From Physcia stellaris (taxonomy: Eukaryota; Ascomycota; Lecanoromycetes; Caliciales; Physciaceae): DNA of 64,000 nt. The stretch's first letter is position 1. Each line of letters opens with the position of its first letter. Below are positions 24,355 through 34,337 of this stretch, one piece after another. The notes below the pieces were generated by a model, which worked only from the letters and a program-made list of their open reading frames with translations, was not told the DNA's origin and made no database searches. The DNA lies in NCBI GenBank assembly GCA_018902385.1, contig JABSSW010000007.1:558001-622000 (forward strand), in the 5' to 3' direction. The position numbers and the translations under genes were made by a program.

Positions 24355-25487
24355 ATGCATGCTATTCGGAGCTTCCAATGCCACCGTTATCCATACCTTA
24401 GACTCATTTCTCCCTTGCCAAGGCTATCCCATCGGCACTGCTACCGACAACTCTCTAATCCATCGGCACCTACACAAACACGTCCAAGATGGAGTCGCAG
24501 GCTTCTCTTGCTTGGATCGGGGGCCCTAATTGGTTACTTTGGATACTCAATATACAACTATGTTCATCTGAATTCGAAAGTAGCGGTATTGAATCCCGAG
24601 GGATTTACTAGTTTTACGCTTGTGGCTAAAGAAGCAGTTTCATCAACCAGCAGTGTCTTTACCTTGCGTCCTACGAAATGTGTCGATGAACATAGAGAAG
24701 TCTATAGCAGAATATGGCATGAAGGCGTTTGGAGCGTGCAAGTGAAGCAACCGCAACTCCAAATCGCTAGATCTTACACGCCTCTACTTCCTATGCAAAA
24801 GGTTCCAGATGTTTTAGACACTGATCTGCACTTTCTCATTCGTAGAGATCCGCAAGGGGAAGTTTCGGGCTATCTGCACAAACTTCCTATTGGGGCAAAG
24901 GTAGAGCTTCGCGGACCACAGCTTGAATACGCCATCCCGAGTGACGTCGATGAGGTCTTATTCCTAGCGGGAGGCACCGGAATAGCACCTGCACTCCAGG
25001 TTGTCCACACTCTCGTCCAGCTTAGACCTCTTACTACAGAGCGTGCGCCCATTATACGTATACTCTGGGCGAATAGGCGGCAGGAAGATGCCTTGGGTAT
25101 GCCAGTGAATGATCTCGGCCCCCGGCATTTATCCTGGATGGCAAAACCTATTAATGCAAGAGTTCCTGACAATACGAACAATAGATCGTTCTTGTCCCAT
25201 TTGTTGAGTCTTTTGCGCAAAGAGTACTCGGGAAAGCTGTCTGTGCATTATTTTGTCGACGAGCAGGGTTCATTCATCAATAAGAGTACATTGACGAAAC
25301 ACCTCTCAGACAGTGCTGTTGGAGACAAGGCAGCTGGCAGAAAACTGATACTCGTATCTGGACCAGATGGTTTTGTCAGTCATTATGCAGGTCCCAAAGC
25401 CTGGCAGGGGGCATAGAGCGTCAAGGACCTCTAGGTGGTGTCTTGAAGGAGCTTGATCTTAGTGGTTGGGAAGTCTGGAAACTATGA
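24355..25487 (+). CDS. cyc2: CYC2-like mitochondrial flavoprotein, frameshifted near its end
   Basis: FAD/NAD(P)-binding reductase of the inner membrane that supports cytochrome c heme attachment in yeast. The ATG at 24355 starts a His/Arg-rich presequence, then a membrane anchor (LLLLGSGALIGYFGYSIYNY). The ferredoxin-reductase fold shows the FAD motif ARSYTPL (~139-145) and NAD-binding LAGGTGIAPAL (~204-214). As written the frame stops at 25416 after GPKAWQGA. One extra G in the G5 run 25407-25411 would continue it as GPLGGVLKELDLSGWEVWKL, the conserved C-terminus, ending at 25487. The feature end uses that second frame. Either a sequencing indel or a real truncation of about 24 residues. 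The restored end overlaps MTQ1 tail-to-tail by 6 bp. Confidence 0.88.
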
Positions 25488-26608
25488 TTTATCAATATGA
25501 TCGAAGTTGGTCTTGACAACCACGGCTCTTCCATTCCCTCGGCCAATGACCTTCACTGGGTTACCCTGGACTTGAATTGTTTTTGGCTGGAAGGGATCTT
25601 GGTCAGGCCAGTCCCTCCAGATCTGACATTGAGCTTGCGGAATATGGCTGAGGGTCAGATTAGCGACTCTCTGTGCCTGCTCCATGTCTGCGACTTCCAT
25701 TACGACAAGTTTGGCCTTGACCTGCCGAGAGCTGCTGAGCAGCCTAGCATAAAATGCATCTCCAATTGCTTTATCATCGATAGCGGCGTTCCTTAAATTT
25801 TGTGGGCCGACATATTTCTCCAGCGGTACAAGTGCCGTTCTGGGTTCGTATCTCCTGACTGACAACGAGGTATCTTTATCAAAGCTGGATGGTGAGATAT
25901 AGGGTGGGTTGGAGATCAAGATATCCCATCGCCCTTCAGGAAGGGCTTTCTCGGCAAATATATTACCTTCAATGAAGTTCACGTATCGATCAGCATCATG
26001 ACTAAGTCGTCCGCTTCTTACATTCGATCGCAGATTCTGAAGAGCCAAAGCAACAGCTTTGTGGGAGGCGTCAATTCCAAGCAACTTCAGCTTGGAGAAA
26101 TGGGGTGAGACAAGAGCATGAAGTAGAAGTGTAATGCAGCCAGAGCCTGTGCAAAGATCGAGGATATGAAATGTGGTATCTTTATCAAAGGTAATTCCTA
26201 AGCAGTCGGACTGGACAATCGACTGAGCGAGATAAGTAGTGTAAGCTTCAGTTTCCGGACTGAGAGACGCATCAGACGTGAAACCCTTATACGAAATGAA
26301 GAAAGGGTCAACTACCGTGGGATCAGAACACCTGGTTTGCAAATGATCTCTATATCTCCGAACGGCTGTGTACCAAGTATGTACTGCAATGGCTTTCCTC
26401 TGGCACGGTCTACGCATAGAGATCCCAGACTAGGATATTGTCTAGATCTACTTCTTGATGAAGGGTTTGACTTCGACAGCACATGCTCTCGCAGCCAGCG
26501 CAATTCGTTGCGTGCTGATGCCAAGTCACGGCATGGGCGAAGTAACAATGGAAGCAGTGGGTTCTCTTTGTACGCGTGGCGAAGGACAGATGAGCTCAAC
26601 CTGGGCAT
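25482..26608 (-). CDS. mtq1: Mitochondrial release-factor glutamine methyltransferase (HemK/MTQ1-like)
   Basis: S-adenosylmethionine-dependent enzyme that methylates the glutamine of the GGQ motif of the mitochondrial translation release factor. Exon 1 is 26608-26316 and exon 2 is 26259-25482 (56-nt intron); 356 aa. Joining gives GVLIPRPETEAY, the conserved HemK motif broken by the intron. The SAM-binding loop is ILDLCTGSGCITLLL and the catalytic NPPY is at residues 215-218 (LISNPPYISPSSF). The N-terminal helical domain contains KPLQYILGTQPFG, typical of HemK. Divergent from AIM32 and convergent with CYC2, both also mitochondrial. Secure at family level; the mitochondrial rather than cytosolic (MTQ2) assignment rests on the HemK-type N-terminal domain. 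Confidence 0.93.
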
Positions 26609-26918
26609 TCAACGCTAGAACAATGATAAGTACTAGAAATCCAAGGCTTGTTTTCTCTCTATAAAACAGTGAGACAGTGAAGCGAGAAAAGAGACTAGAC
26701 TACGGAGTACGAGTACTCGTATTGGTCCGAGATATGCCAAGCCGGCTTGGGAGAAACTTAGCTCCGGAAATGTCCGTGTTGAAACTTGACGTCCGATATC
26801 GCCGAAGCTTGAGCCTGGCTCGGAGCATGGGTATTACATTATTATCACAGAGGCCTTCTTGGGCTTTTCATATACTCGGCCTACCCAAGCGATTTCATAA
26901 TGCTTCGGATTCCTTCTC
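26609..26918. promoter_or_regulatory. Bidirectional promoter region MTQ1 / AIM32
   Basis: A 310-bp interval between divergent starts. It contains the near-palindrome ACGAGTACTCGT within a TACGGAGTACGAGTACTCGT stretch at about 26700-26719, a motif style often met in Pezizomycotina promoters. A regulatory role is inference. Confidence 0.45.
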
Positions 26919-27880
26919 ATGGCATCAAAATGCCTGTTTCGAACGAGAGTTGCTCCTCTCGGCCCTAGATGGGCCTTTCAGAGTAGGCTACTGCTCCAAC
27001 TTCGCCGTTCGCCGTTGTCAACATTACCGACCATCCCTGGCTGCCCTTCACCGACGTGCGCATGCGCAACAACACCAGATCTTGAGATTGATCATATCAA
27101 ACCTCTGCGCAACACAGTACCAAGGCACAGCACACATGTAGTTGTACATACGAATCGGGATGACTGGGCGAGTCGGATTGAGGATGATCAGGAAACGCCC
27201 AATATAGCGAAGGAATTGAAGGCTCTACTTGGTCCGAAAGGCGAATTCTATGAGGTGAGTGGTCTTTTTCATATAACCGCCTGCCTTCGCATTTGCTGAC
27301 AAGCACTCCTTTCAAGGCTACCGCAGGGAGTGTGATGGTCACAAATTGCTCTTCCGGTCCAGCAGGGAGCGTGACGGTTTTCCCTGAAGGTCGACTGTTC
27401 CTGGATCTCCGCGACTTTCAAGGAGTCTATCACGACTTCGTTAAAATGTTATTATTACCTGAAGATCAACGTGCAGACCCTCCAGGTAAACTGCCATTTC
27501 GGGACCATGTACGAAGGGATCAACCCTCAATATTCATATGCGGGCACGGAGCTCGCGATACTCGATGTGGAGTCATGGGTCCTCTGCTTCGGGACGAATT
27601 TGAGACTCACATAAAGGAAACTTCATTTGAGCTTAAAGGACAGAGACCCAAAGTGGCCCTCATCAGTCATATTGGAGGTCACGTTTTCGCGGGTAATGTC
27701 ATCATATACTTTCCTCCGACTCAGACCGGGCACGCTCTGGCTGGAAAAGGCATCTGGTATGGCAGAGTCGAGCCAAGACATGTTGAGGGTATCCTAAAGG
27801 AAACTGTGTCGAAAGGCAATGTCATTGAAGAGCTTTTCAGGGGCGGGCTTGACGTTGATGGTAGCCTACTGAGACTCTAA
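26919..27880 (+). CDS. aim32: AIM32 family protein (sucrase/ferredoxin-like, mitochondrial)
   Basis: Thioredoxin-like ferredoxin-domain protein; the yeast member takes part in redox quality control of mitochondrial import. Exons 26919-27254 and 27317-27880 (62-nt intron with branch GCTGAC); 299 aa. An Arg-rich presequence precedes the cysteine cluster CPSPTCACATTPDLEID. Exon 2 carries the family hallmark CGHGARDTRCGVMGPLL (His ~189, Cys ~196) and SHIGGHVFAGNVIIYFPP, the conserved histidine motif. Length and motif order are normal. Family secure, biochemical role known only by homology. Confidence 0.93.
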
Positions 27881-28613
27881 GAAAGAAACGAAGTTTACTT
27901 ATCCCATGGCCTGGTACTAAGTGGTGCTAATTTTCTGTAACACGTCTTTCTTATGATACTCTCTGTATCGCCGACAGATTGTGCGATTACCCGACTCGGG
28001 ACGAAATCTGAAGAGGATGTTTTCTTCATTTCACACTCAATCGCTTTGCGCCAAGGATGGGTACACATCTTGTTGCATTGAGCATGTAAGTGTTGGTGCA
28101 TGAGAAGTAAAAATAGCACCACATCAGAGCATGGAATACTTCTGAACACTCAGTACCAAACCAACCAGATGATTACGTAGTGATATCTAGAGCAGATATC
28201 ACCCCTTGCGAATTCTGCCGAGGACGACTGTATGAGCCACATATAGATGTTGATAACCCATACATAGCCTTATCAATATATGGCGCTAAAAAACAAACAG
28301 CCAGCATGTTCAAAGTGTATGTGACTGTCAGATTTCCATTTCCTCGAACTGCAACTTTGACTGGCATTAGGGTTCTGCAAAAACTGTTTAGGGTTGATGT
28401 CAGTTCACAAATAGATTTGAGGGTGTCAGAAGCATTGAATTTGGATTATAAGCATTTGGTGCATTGATCACGGGTTGAAGAGTGGTCAAACATTGCAATA
28501 AATAACCCAAGAAGGTCCCGAAGGTACTAGCTTGGACCTAGATGGCTCACAGCGTCTGACGAGGAGGACAATCCTCCACCATGTGAACTATTACGGCAGA
28601 TGCTCCTACAGTC
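27881..28613. other. Spacer without a supported gene
   Basis: 733 bp between AIM32 and FAR11. A 95-codon open frame at 28180-28467 (+) has no recognisable domain and a fairly AT-rich context. It holds the AIM32 3' end and the FAR11 promoter. Nothing further seen. Confidence 0.5.
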
Positions 28614-31600
28614 ATGGACTTCCCTGAACCGTTAAGAGGGCCAGAAGAACCAGAAGCGATTATCGTGAAAGCCGACGAGGTTGATGAGGCTGGTGCTGAC
28701 ATCTCGACTATTTCCCCCACCGATACGACTCCGTCTGAGTTCGAAGCTCGAATCGAGACCAGAAGAGCTCAAGATGCCCAAGCTGGAGGCAGTCCCAAAA
28801 TATTAGCCAATGCAGCAGTCAGCCCTCCAAAATCTCTTGCGCGGCCTGCTCTCCGACGTGAATCCTCAGCTCCACCACCACCGCAACAGCCTCCCCCGGC
28901 ACCATCGCAGCCCGCAGATGCTCCGAACGCAACGGACTCGTTGAGTCTACAGCAACTGAGGCAACTTGTGACGGATCTACCTAAGTTTGAACCCGCAGCC
29001 TACGCCTACACATATCAAGACACACGGTCATTTCCAGAAGAGCTAGAAGAATGGTTTCAGTACACAGAGGAAGAGAGGTATATGCTACTACGAGCCAAGC
29101 AAACCTTTGAGGAGAAATGGGAGCAAGCACAGGCTACACGCATTGATCCTTCGAACGAGGCTCTGGAATGGACAGATGTGGACGATGCAGCGCGGGAGAA
29201 GTTTGTTGAGGCTGCCTTGAAAGCTCTTGAAGATCCTGATCCTGTAACGAGAGTCGCAAACCTCGAATGCTTGTCATACATAGCACTAGGAGCCTGGTGT
29301 CATACTGCAGGATTAGAAGTCGAGTCCAGTGAAGTCGACACGGAAGATTCGGGTCTCGGCAGCTCAGATGCTCAATACTCTAGATGTCGGCTGCAGCTTA
29401 AATGGATACGGAAAGGGGTAGACTTACTTACTCGCTTCGGTGCTCTGCAGAAATTATTAGACCTATTATGCCACCTTTCTAAGATCGAACAGTCAGTCAG
29501 TCCGCTTCGTTCCTTCTTTGTCGTGCACCTGGCCTGACTCGCTCGCAGCGATATGGACATGCTGTCTTTGGATGCATCTGCAACAGATGATGAAATTGCC
29601 ATGACAAGGTTTAACCATCAATTGGAACTGAATCAGGCTCTGACTACGCTTTATTTGATTATCGAGATTGGTCGCTGGGAAGCTACTCAACATGATAACC
29701 TTAACGTGCGGCGGCATCTATGTAAGAGTACGTGACCAAAACGCGTACTTTATGCTGACGCTTGTTGATAGCTGTGCTGGAGCCAAATTTACTGCTCTTC
29801 CTGACGCAGACTATCGCAAAGCTTCGATGGGATGAATCATCCCAAATGCCGATCCCACGTGTGAGTAGCATGCCATTCCTAATATCCAACAGGTCGCACA
29901 ATTGACGATGAGTGCAGCTTCTTCTGATGTTGTGGAAAGCTATCCTACTTTTGTTCGGCGGCACGGAAGAATTCAAAAGTACGAAGTCGGCGTTACCGGA
30001 GCCCTCAGGTGGCATCTCTAAGCAGAACAAAGATGGATTCATAACCACTTCGCCCCTAGACTACCATCTTTTCCGCCAGGAGATTACATCTAAGTACCCT
30101 GCGTACTGTCCTCCTCAACCCTTAGTACCCATTGAGCCTGAGAACAATTCAATACTACCTCCACTTCCAACTCATCCAAGCCGACGAGCAAGTCAAGAGA
30201 ATCTTCAGACAAGGGCAGGGACCAATGTCAACGGAACGCCAGGCTCTATATTCCATCAACCTGTACATATAGCTACACCTGCACCATCGCCACCACCTTC
30301 ACCGGCAGGCCCCGGAGGAAAGGGCGGCAAAAAGCAGAATTACCAGACTAATCAGAACTTTCCTTTCTTATACCCTCCTTTAGATGATACTAGTAATACT
30401 GTTGGTGGTAAAGGAACTGCGGAGCTTCAGGATAAGCTTGTAGGTAAGCGATGGGAGGGAAGTGATGTTCCAGCATCGATCCAAGAAGCTGGCCAGTTGT
30501 TTGCTAGTAGAATGCGAATGTCACGATCGATACGACAATTGTGGGATGTAAGAGAGGAGTTCATTAAGTATGAAAGAGGTTGGAATGCGTCAAGCAAGGA
30601 TGATGATATGCCAGAAATTGAGGCGTCAGAGGACGATGATTATACGAATGGTGCGACGAACACCGAAGAGAGGAAGACCCGGAAAACTGTAAAAGAAACG
30701 GAAGACGAGGCCGCACAGCGAAGCTTGGACGCCGTGGAAACATATTATGTGAGTGCCTGTAACGGACTGACAAGACACCTACTAATGCAAATGCGAAGCG
30801 TGATGCGTTACCTCATCTCCAGTCACTAGCCGTTGTTTTATGGAAAGTCGCTTTTGCAAATGTCTCGAATATGGTGGCCCAGAATGGGCCGAATGGCTTA
30901 TCGAATGGCGTCTCGTTTGGTGAAGATGGTGGAGAAGCACCAAACAAGCGGAAGCAAAATTCGAGTTCCGCCATGAGTATGAATGATATCGAGCACGGGC
31001 AGCTTGCTGAAAACGGAGATGGTACGGATCCCGAAGTGGAAGAGCTAAATGCCATCCGAACAAGAGAAGTTACATTCAAAGCTATCTCTGGCATCGTTAT
31101 CATGCTCCTTAAATGGTTCAAACTGTCACGTGAGTAGAGCCATCATGGATGGGATTTGGGAATCTGACATCAACTAGATGTTCTCAAGTTCGAGTACTTG
31201 GCTCAGCTCTTGCTTGACGTCAACTACCTCCCCCTGATTCTAAAGCTCTTCGCCCACCAGGATGTTGACCGCTCCGTGGAGCAGAAGAATGATCGAGAGG
31301 ATCTCAAGTAAGCGTTATAGCATGAGCTATCTTACACAGGTTGGACTGACAACGATGTTCCTATAGTTTTTTCACTTTCTGCCGCCTCCACTCCCACAAT
31401 CGACCTCCCACCCCCTCAACCAGAACTTTCCTCATCGTCTTCAGACGACGACGCTGCCCCACCACCGATCAAAAAGCACCGTCGCTCCCCATCCTCACAT
31501 TCCCCACCGCCATCACCGCCTCCTCCTCCCCTCCGCCCCGAAGTCGACGAATTAGGCTACCCTACGACCTCCCTCCCCTCATCGCCCCTTACGACCTTCT

Positions 31601-32190
31601 CCCCCGGCTTCTTCTACACCACCATCACTCTCCTCCGCATCCTTCAAAAAATCACCAAACGTAAAGCTCACCGCGCTCTACTCCTCGTTCAATACAAAAG
31701 CAGCACCATCCTCCGCCGCGCCCTCAAAGTCCCCCAACCCGAACTCCGCCTCTATACCCTCAAGCTCTTCAAAAGCCAAGTCCCATACTGCGGCCGCAAG
31801 TGGCGGCAGACGAACATGCGCGTCATCACTGCTATTTACTTGCACTGTCGCCCGGAGCTGAGGGATGAGTGGCTTTGCGGTGGGGATGTAGATGGGGTTG
31901 TTGAGGAGGCGGTGCCGCTTGAGCAGGCGGGACGGGCGCTCGTGCATTGGTGGCATTTGAGGAATTATAGGGGGGTCATGGAGGGGGTGGAGTCGAGGAA
32001 GATTCAGGGGGATGAGCAGGGGAATGAGGACGAGATGGGGTTTTTCGAGAGGGAGTTGGAGAAGATGGGGTGGGGGGCTTTGGGAGCGGGAGCGGGCGAT
32101 GGCGCGGAGGAATTGGAGGGTGAGGGGGAGGGGGAGAGAGGGAGGAGCGAGTTTGAGGGCGGGCCGTTGCAGTTGGAGGGATGGACTTAG
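28614..32190 (+). CDS. far11: STRIPAK subunit, FAR11/STRIP family (N1221)
   Basis: Scaffold of the STRIPAK phosphatase complex that controls hyphal fusion, fruiting-body development and cell-cycle arrest (Neurospora ham-2, Sordaria pro22). Exons: 28614-29491, 29549-29727, 29772-29860, 29918-30748, 30799-31129, 31178-31307, then a final exon from about 31367 to 32190; the introns before it are 44-59 nt. An acidic/proline-rich N-terminus precedes the N1221 region (DLPKFEPAAYAYTYQDTRSF; WTDVDDAAREKFVEAALKAL). The C-terminal block has LLRILQKITKRKAHRALLL and KLFKSQVPYCGRKWRQTNMR. In the last exon the spliced frame starts NFFTFCRLHS, but the conserved downstream block is one base out of phase, so a frame break lies near 31370-31420. 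Family secure, this junction not. The last 350 bp is strikingly G-rich. Confidence 0.88.
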
Positions 32191-32574
32191 TGGTGGGAAA
32201 TGAGGAGTGAGTTCAGGTGTTGGGGAAGAGGGTTGCAGTGCCGAGTAAGATTGTGTGTGCAAACCGAGTCGTGTGTAGTGAGACTAGTGGTATGAGCACA
32301 GCATTCATTGTCTTCAATATATCAAGGGCTTACTTGTAAAGAATATCTTCCTAACAGAGACTGATTATAGATAGGTTTCTCAACTGTCGGAAATGTTTGC
32401 ACGATACTGGAAGTACGCCCTACGGTGAAATATCAGGGTGTACCAAAGTTACCCTTATCATCGTCCGGAGAGGCAAAATGCTCTCATCCCACACTGTCAT
32501 CATTCATCCAAGTTCAACATCCAATTCCATCTCTTCTTTATCCCCTTCTACGCCCTCTATCCACCCAACCCCAC
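32191..32574. other. Convergent 3' spacer FAR11 / TDA3-like
   Basis: 384 bp between two converging stop codons; expected to hold both 3' UTRs and termination signals. It is AT-richer than its flanks. No gene or repeat seen. Confidence 0.5.
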
Positions 32575-33898
32575 CTAAAGCACCTTCCTCGGATCCAACC
32601 CCCCAATCCTCGCGCTCCTCGCCTTGCCCTCAAACACAAACTCACTAATCAGCTTGCCCGTCCCCGGCCCATTCTGGATGCCCCAGCACGTATGCCCCGC
32701 CGCCATCAGCACGCCCCCAACGCCCGTCTCGCCCACCAACGGCCCCCCACTCGCAGCCTGCACATTGGGCAAATAACAAGCCTGCCGGACCAAGACCTCG
32801 CCGTCGCGCAGCTCGTCGCTGATACTGCCCACATAGTCGATGATATCCTGGCAGCGGGCGTCGTCGGTCTGCACGTCTGCGGTCGTGGCGGGGAGGGGCA
32901 CGAGGGTGTCGCCTTCGCCGCAGCAGTAGGCTTCGTTGTTGGGGCGGGCGTAGATCTCTGGCGTCACGTCTTTGGTGTGTGCGCGTTTGGATTTCTGGAA
33001 TGTGTTTGTAAGGCCGAAGGTTGAGGGGAGGGCGATTTCGGTGAAGAGCGCGTAGGCGGAGATGGGCGATGCGGGCCGGATGGTCACGCTGTGGGCTCGC
33101 AGAGCGGAGATTGGGGCTGTGGGGAAGAGGCGTTGCGTCCAGGGGCCGGCGGCGAGGATTATGGTTGTTGCGGGGAGGGTGTGTGATGTGGAGGTTGTGG
33201 TGTCTGTGTAGGTTACTGAGGTGGCGCTGTTGTTTGGTGTCGAGAGGGAGGTTACGCATGCGTTTGTGAGGATTCTGGCGCCGCCTTCTGAGGCCAGCTC
33301 GGCCATGGAGGTGGTGAAGTGGTAGGGGTGGACTTGCGCTGTGGTTGAGGGGTCGCCCATTTCATAGTAGCTTTGCACTGCTTCGGGCGAGAACCAATTG
33401 AGGTCTTTGGGAAGGCCGGCGGCTTGGAGTTTGCCGATTGCTGCTTTGTCGCGCTTTTGCAGGGAGACTGATGCGCCGTTGACCCCGTCTGATGTTCCAT
33501 TCGCTTTGTCGTTGCTGCTATGGACGCGGCCCTTGGCGCTCAGTTGCCCGCAGTGGATCCTTCTGTATCCCCATCGCTTTTCACCGCCGTGCTCGGCTGC
33601 GAGCTCGGCGTGTAGTTTGTAGCTCAATGGCACGATATTGCTCGGATAAGCCCATAGTGCTAGGAGACCGCCTGCTTTTCCTGAAGCGCCTCCAGCGATC
33701 TTCGAGGCTTCGAGAAGAGTGATAGTGTGCTTGGCGGGATCATAGGAGGGATGCCGAGTCAAGAAGTAGGCTGTCGTACATCCAATGATGCCACCTCCTA
33801 GAGTGCTGAGATATTAGTCCTAGACTGGACGGGGGTCGACATCAATGGAGGGGCGAACCAATTATCACAATATTTCTTTGCTCTGGAGACGTTGACAT
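32575..33898 (-). CDS. FAD-dependent oxidoreductase, DAO family, TDA3-like
   Basis: Exon 1 (33898-33859) and exon 2 (33797-32575), 61-nt intron; 420 aa. Splicing completes the Rossmann dinucleotide motif NIVIIGGGIIGCTTAYF near the N-terminus (residues ~9-25), followed by the acidic strand end ITLLEASKIAGGASGKAGGL. The glycine-rich C-terminal FAD motif is AAGHTCWGIQNGPGTGKLI. This is the D-amino-acid-oxidase/sarcosine-oxidase fold; the closest named relative I recognise is yeast TDA3, a redox protein tied to endosome-to-Golgi transport. The substrate is unknown. Third codon positions switch from C to G toward the 3' end. Family secure, TDA3 orthology likely. Confidence 0.88.
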
Positions 33899-34337
33899 CC
33901 TGTCAAGAAGTGCCTTCCTACAGATAGATGTGATCAAAGCCAGGTCTGGCGCACCGTCAAAAGAAAATTATTTACTCCTACCAGCGGCACCTTTAGTAAA
34001 CCCTGTGAAGCCAGTGACGTCATCATACTTACGAGTATACAGGTAGCCGCCGGAAACGCCGGCCAATGATAATTCAGGATACCTTTATATGTTGATCCTC
34101 ATGTTATCAAAGACCAAATTATACTTGATTCTCGTAAATCACAAGATCTTGATGACAATGTTATGGCAGGAAAAGAGAAGACAGCGCTGCAGAAAGTGAG
34201 CCTTAACGTTTGCTCGGAACAAAAAGATAGCACTAGGGTAAGCTCTACGAAATCGAAAGGAAGGATATATTAGCTTACAGAGTATTAGTTTCCTCGGTAT
34301 GAAAGTGAGAGTGTAGATCACGGGTAACTGACGACAG
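33899..34337. other. AT-rich divergent spacer
   Basis: Intergenic interval between the TDA3-like start and the first CRT10-like exon I can support. The true CRT10 start may lie inside it (an ATG at about 34292 is followed by a GTGAG donor-like site, but the phase does not fit). No other feature seen. Confidence 0.4.

Noticed and set aside
25400-25420. Programmed ribosomal frameshift in CYC2
   Set aside because: The G5 run is not a classical slippery heptamer in the reading phase and no strong downstream structure was seen; a homopolymer indel is simpler.
32012-33259. Arg/Gly- and His/Pro-rich frames around FAR11 3' end and TDA3-like gene
   Set aside because: Produced by strong base skew in other frames of the real coding sequences.
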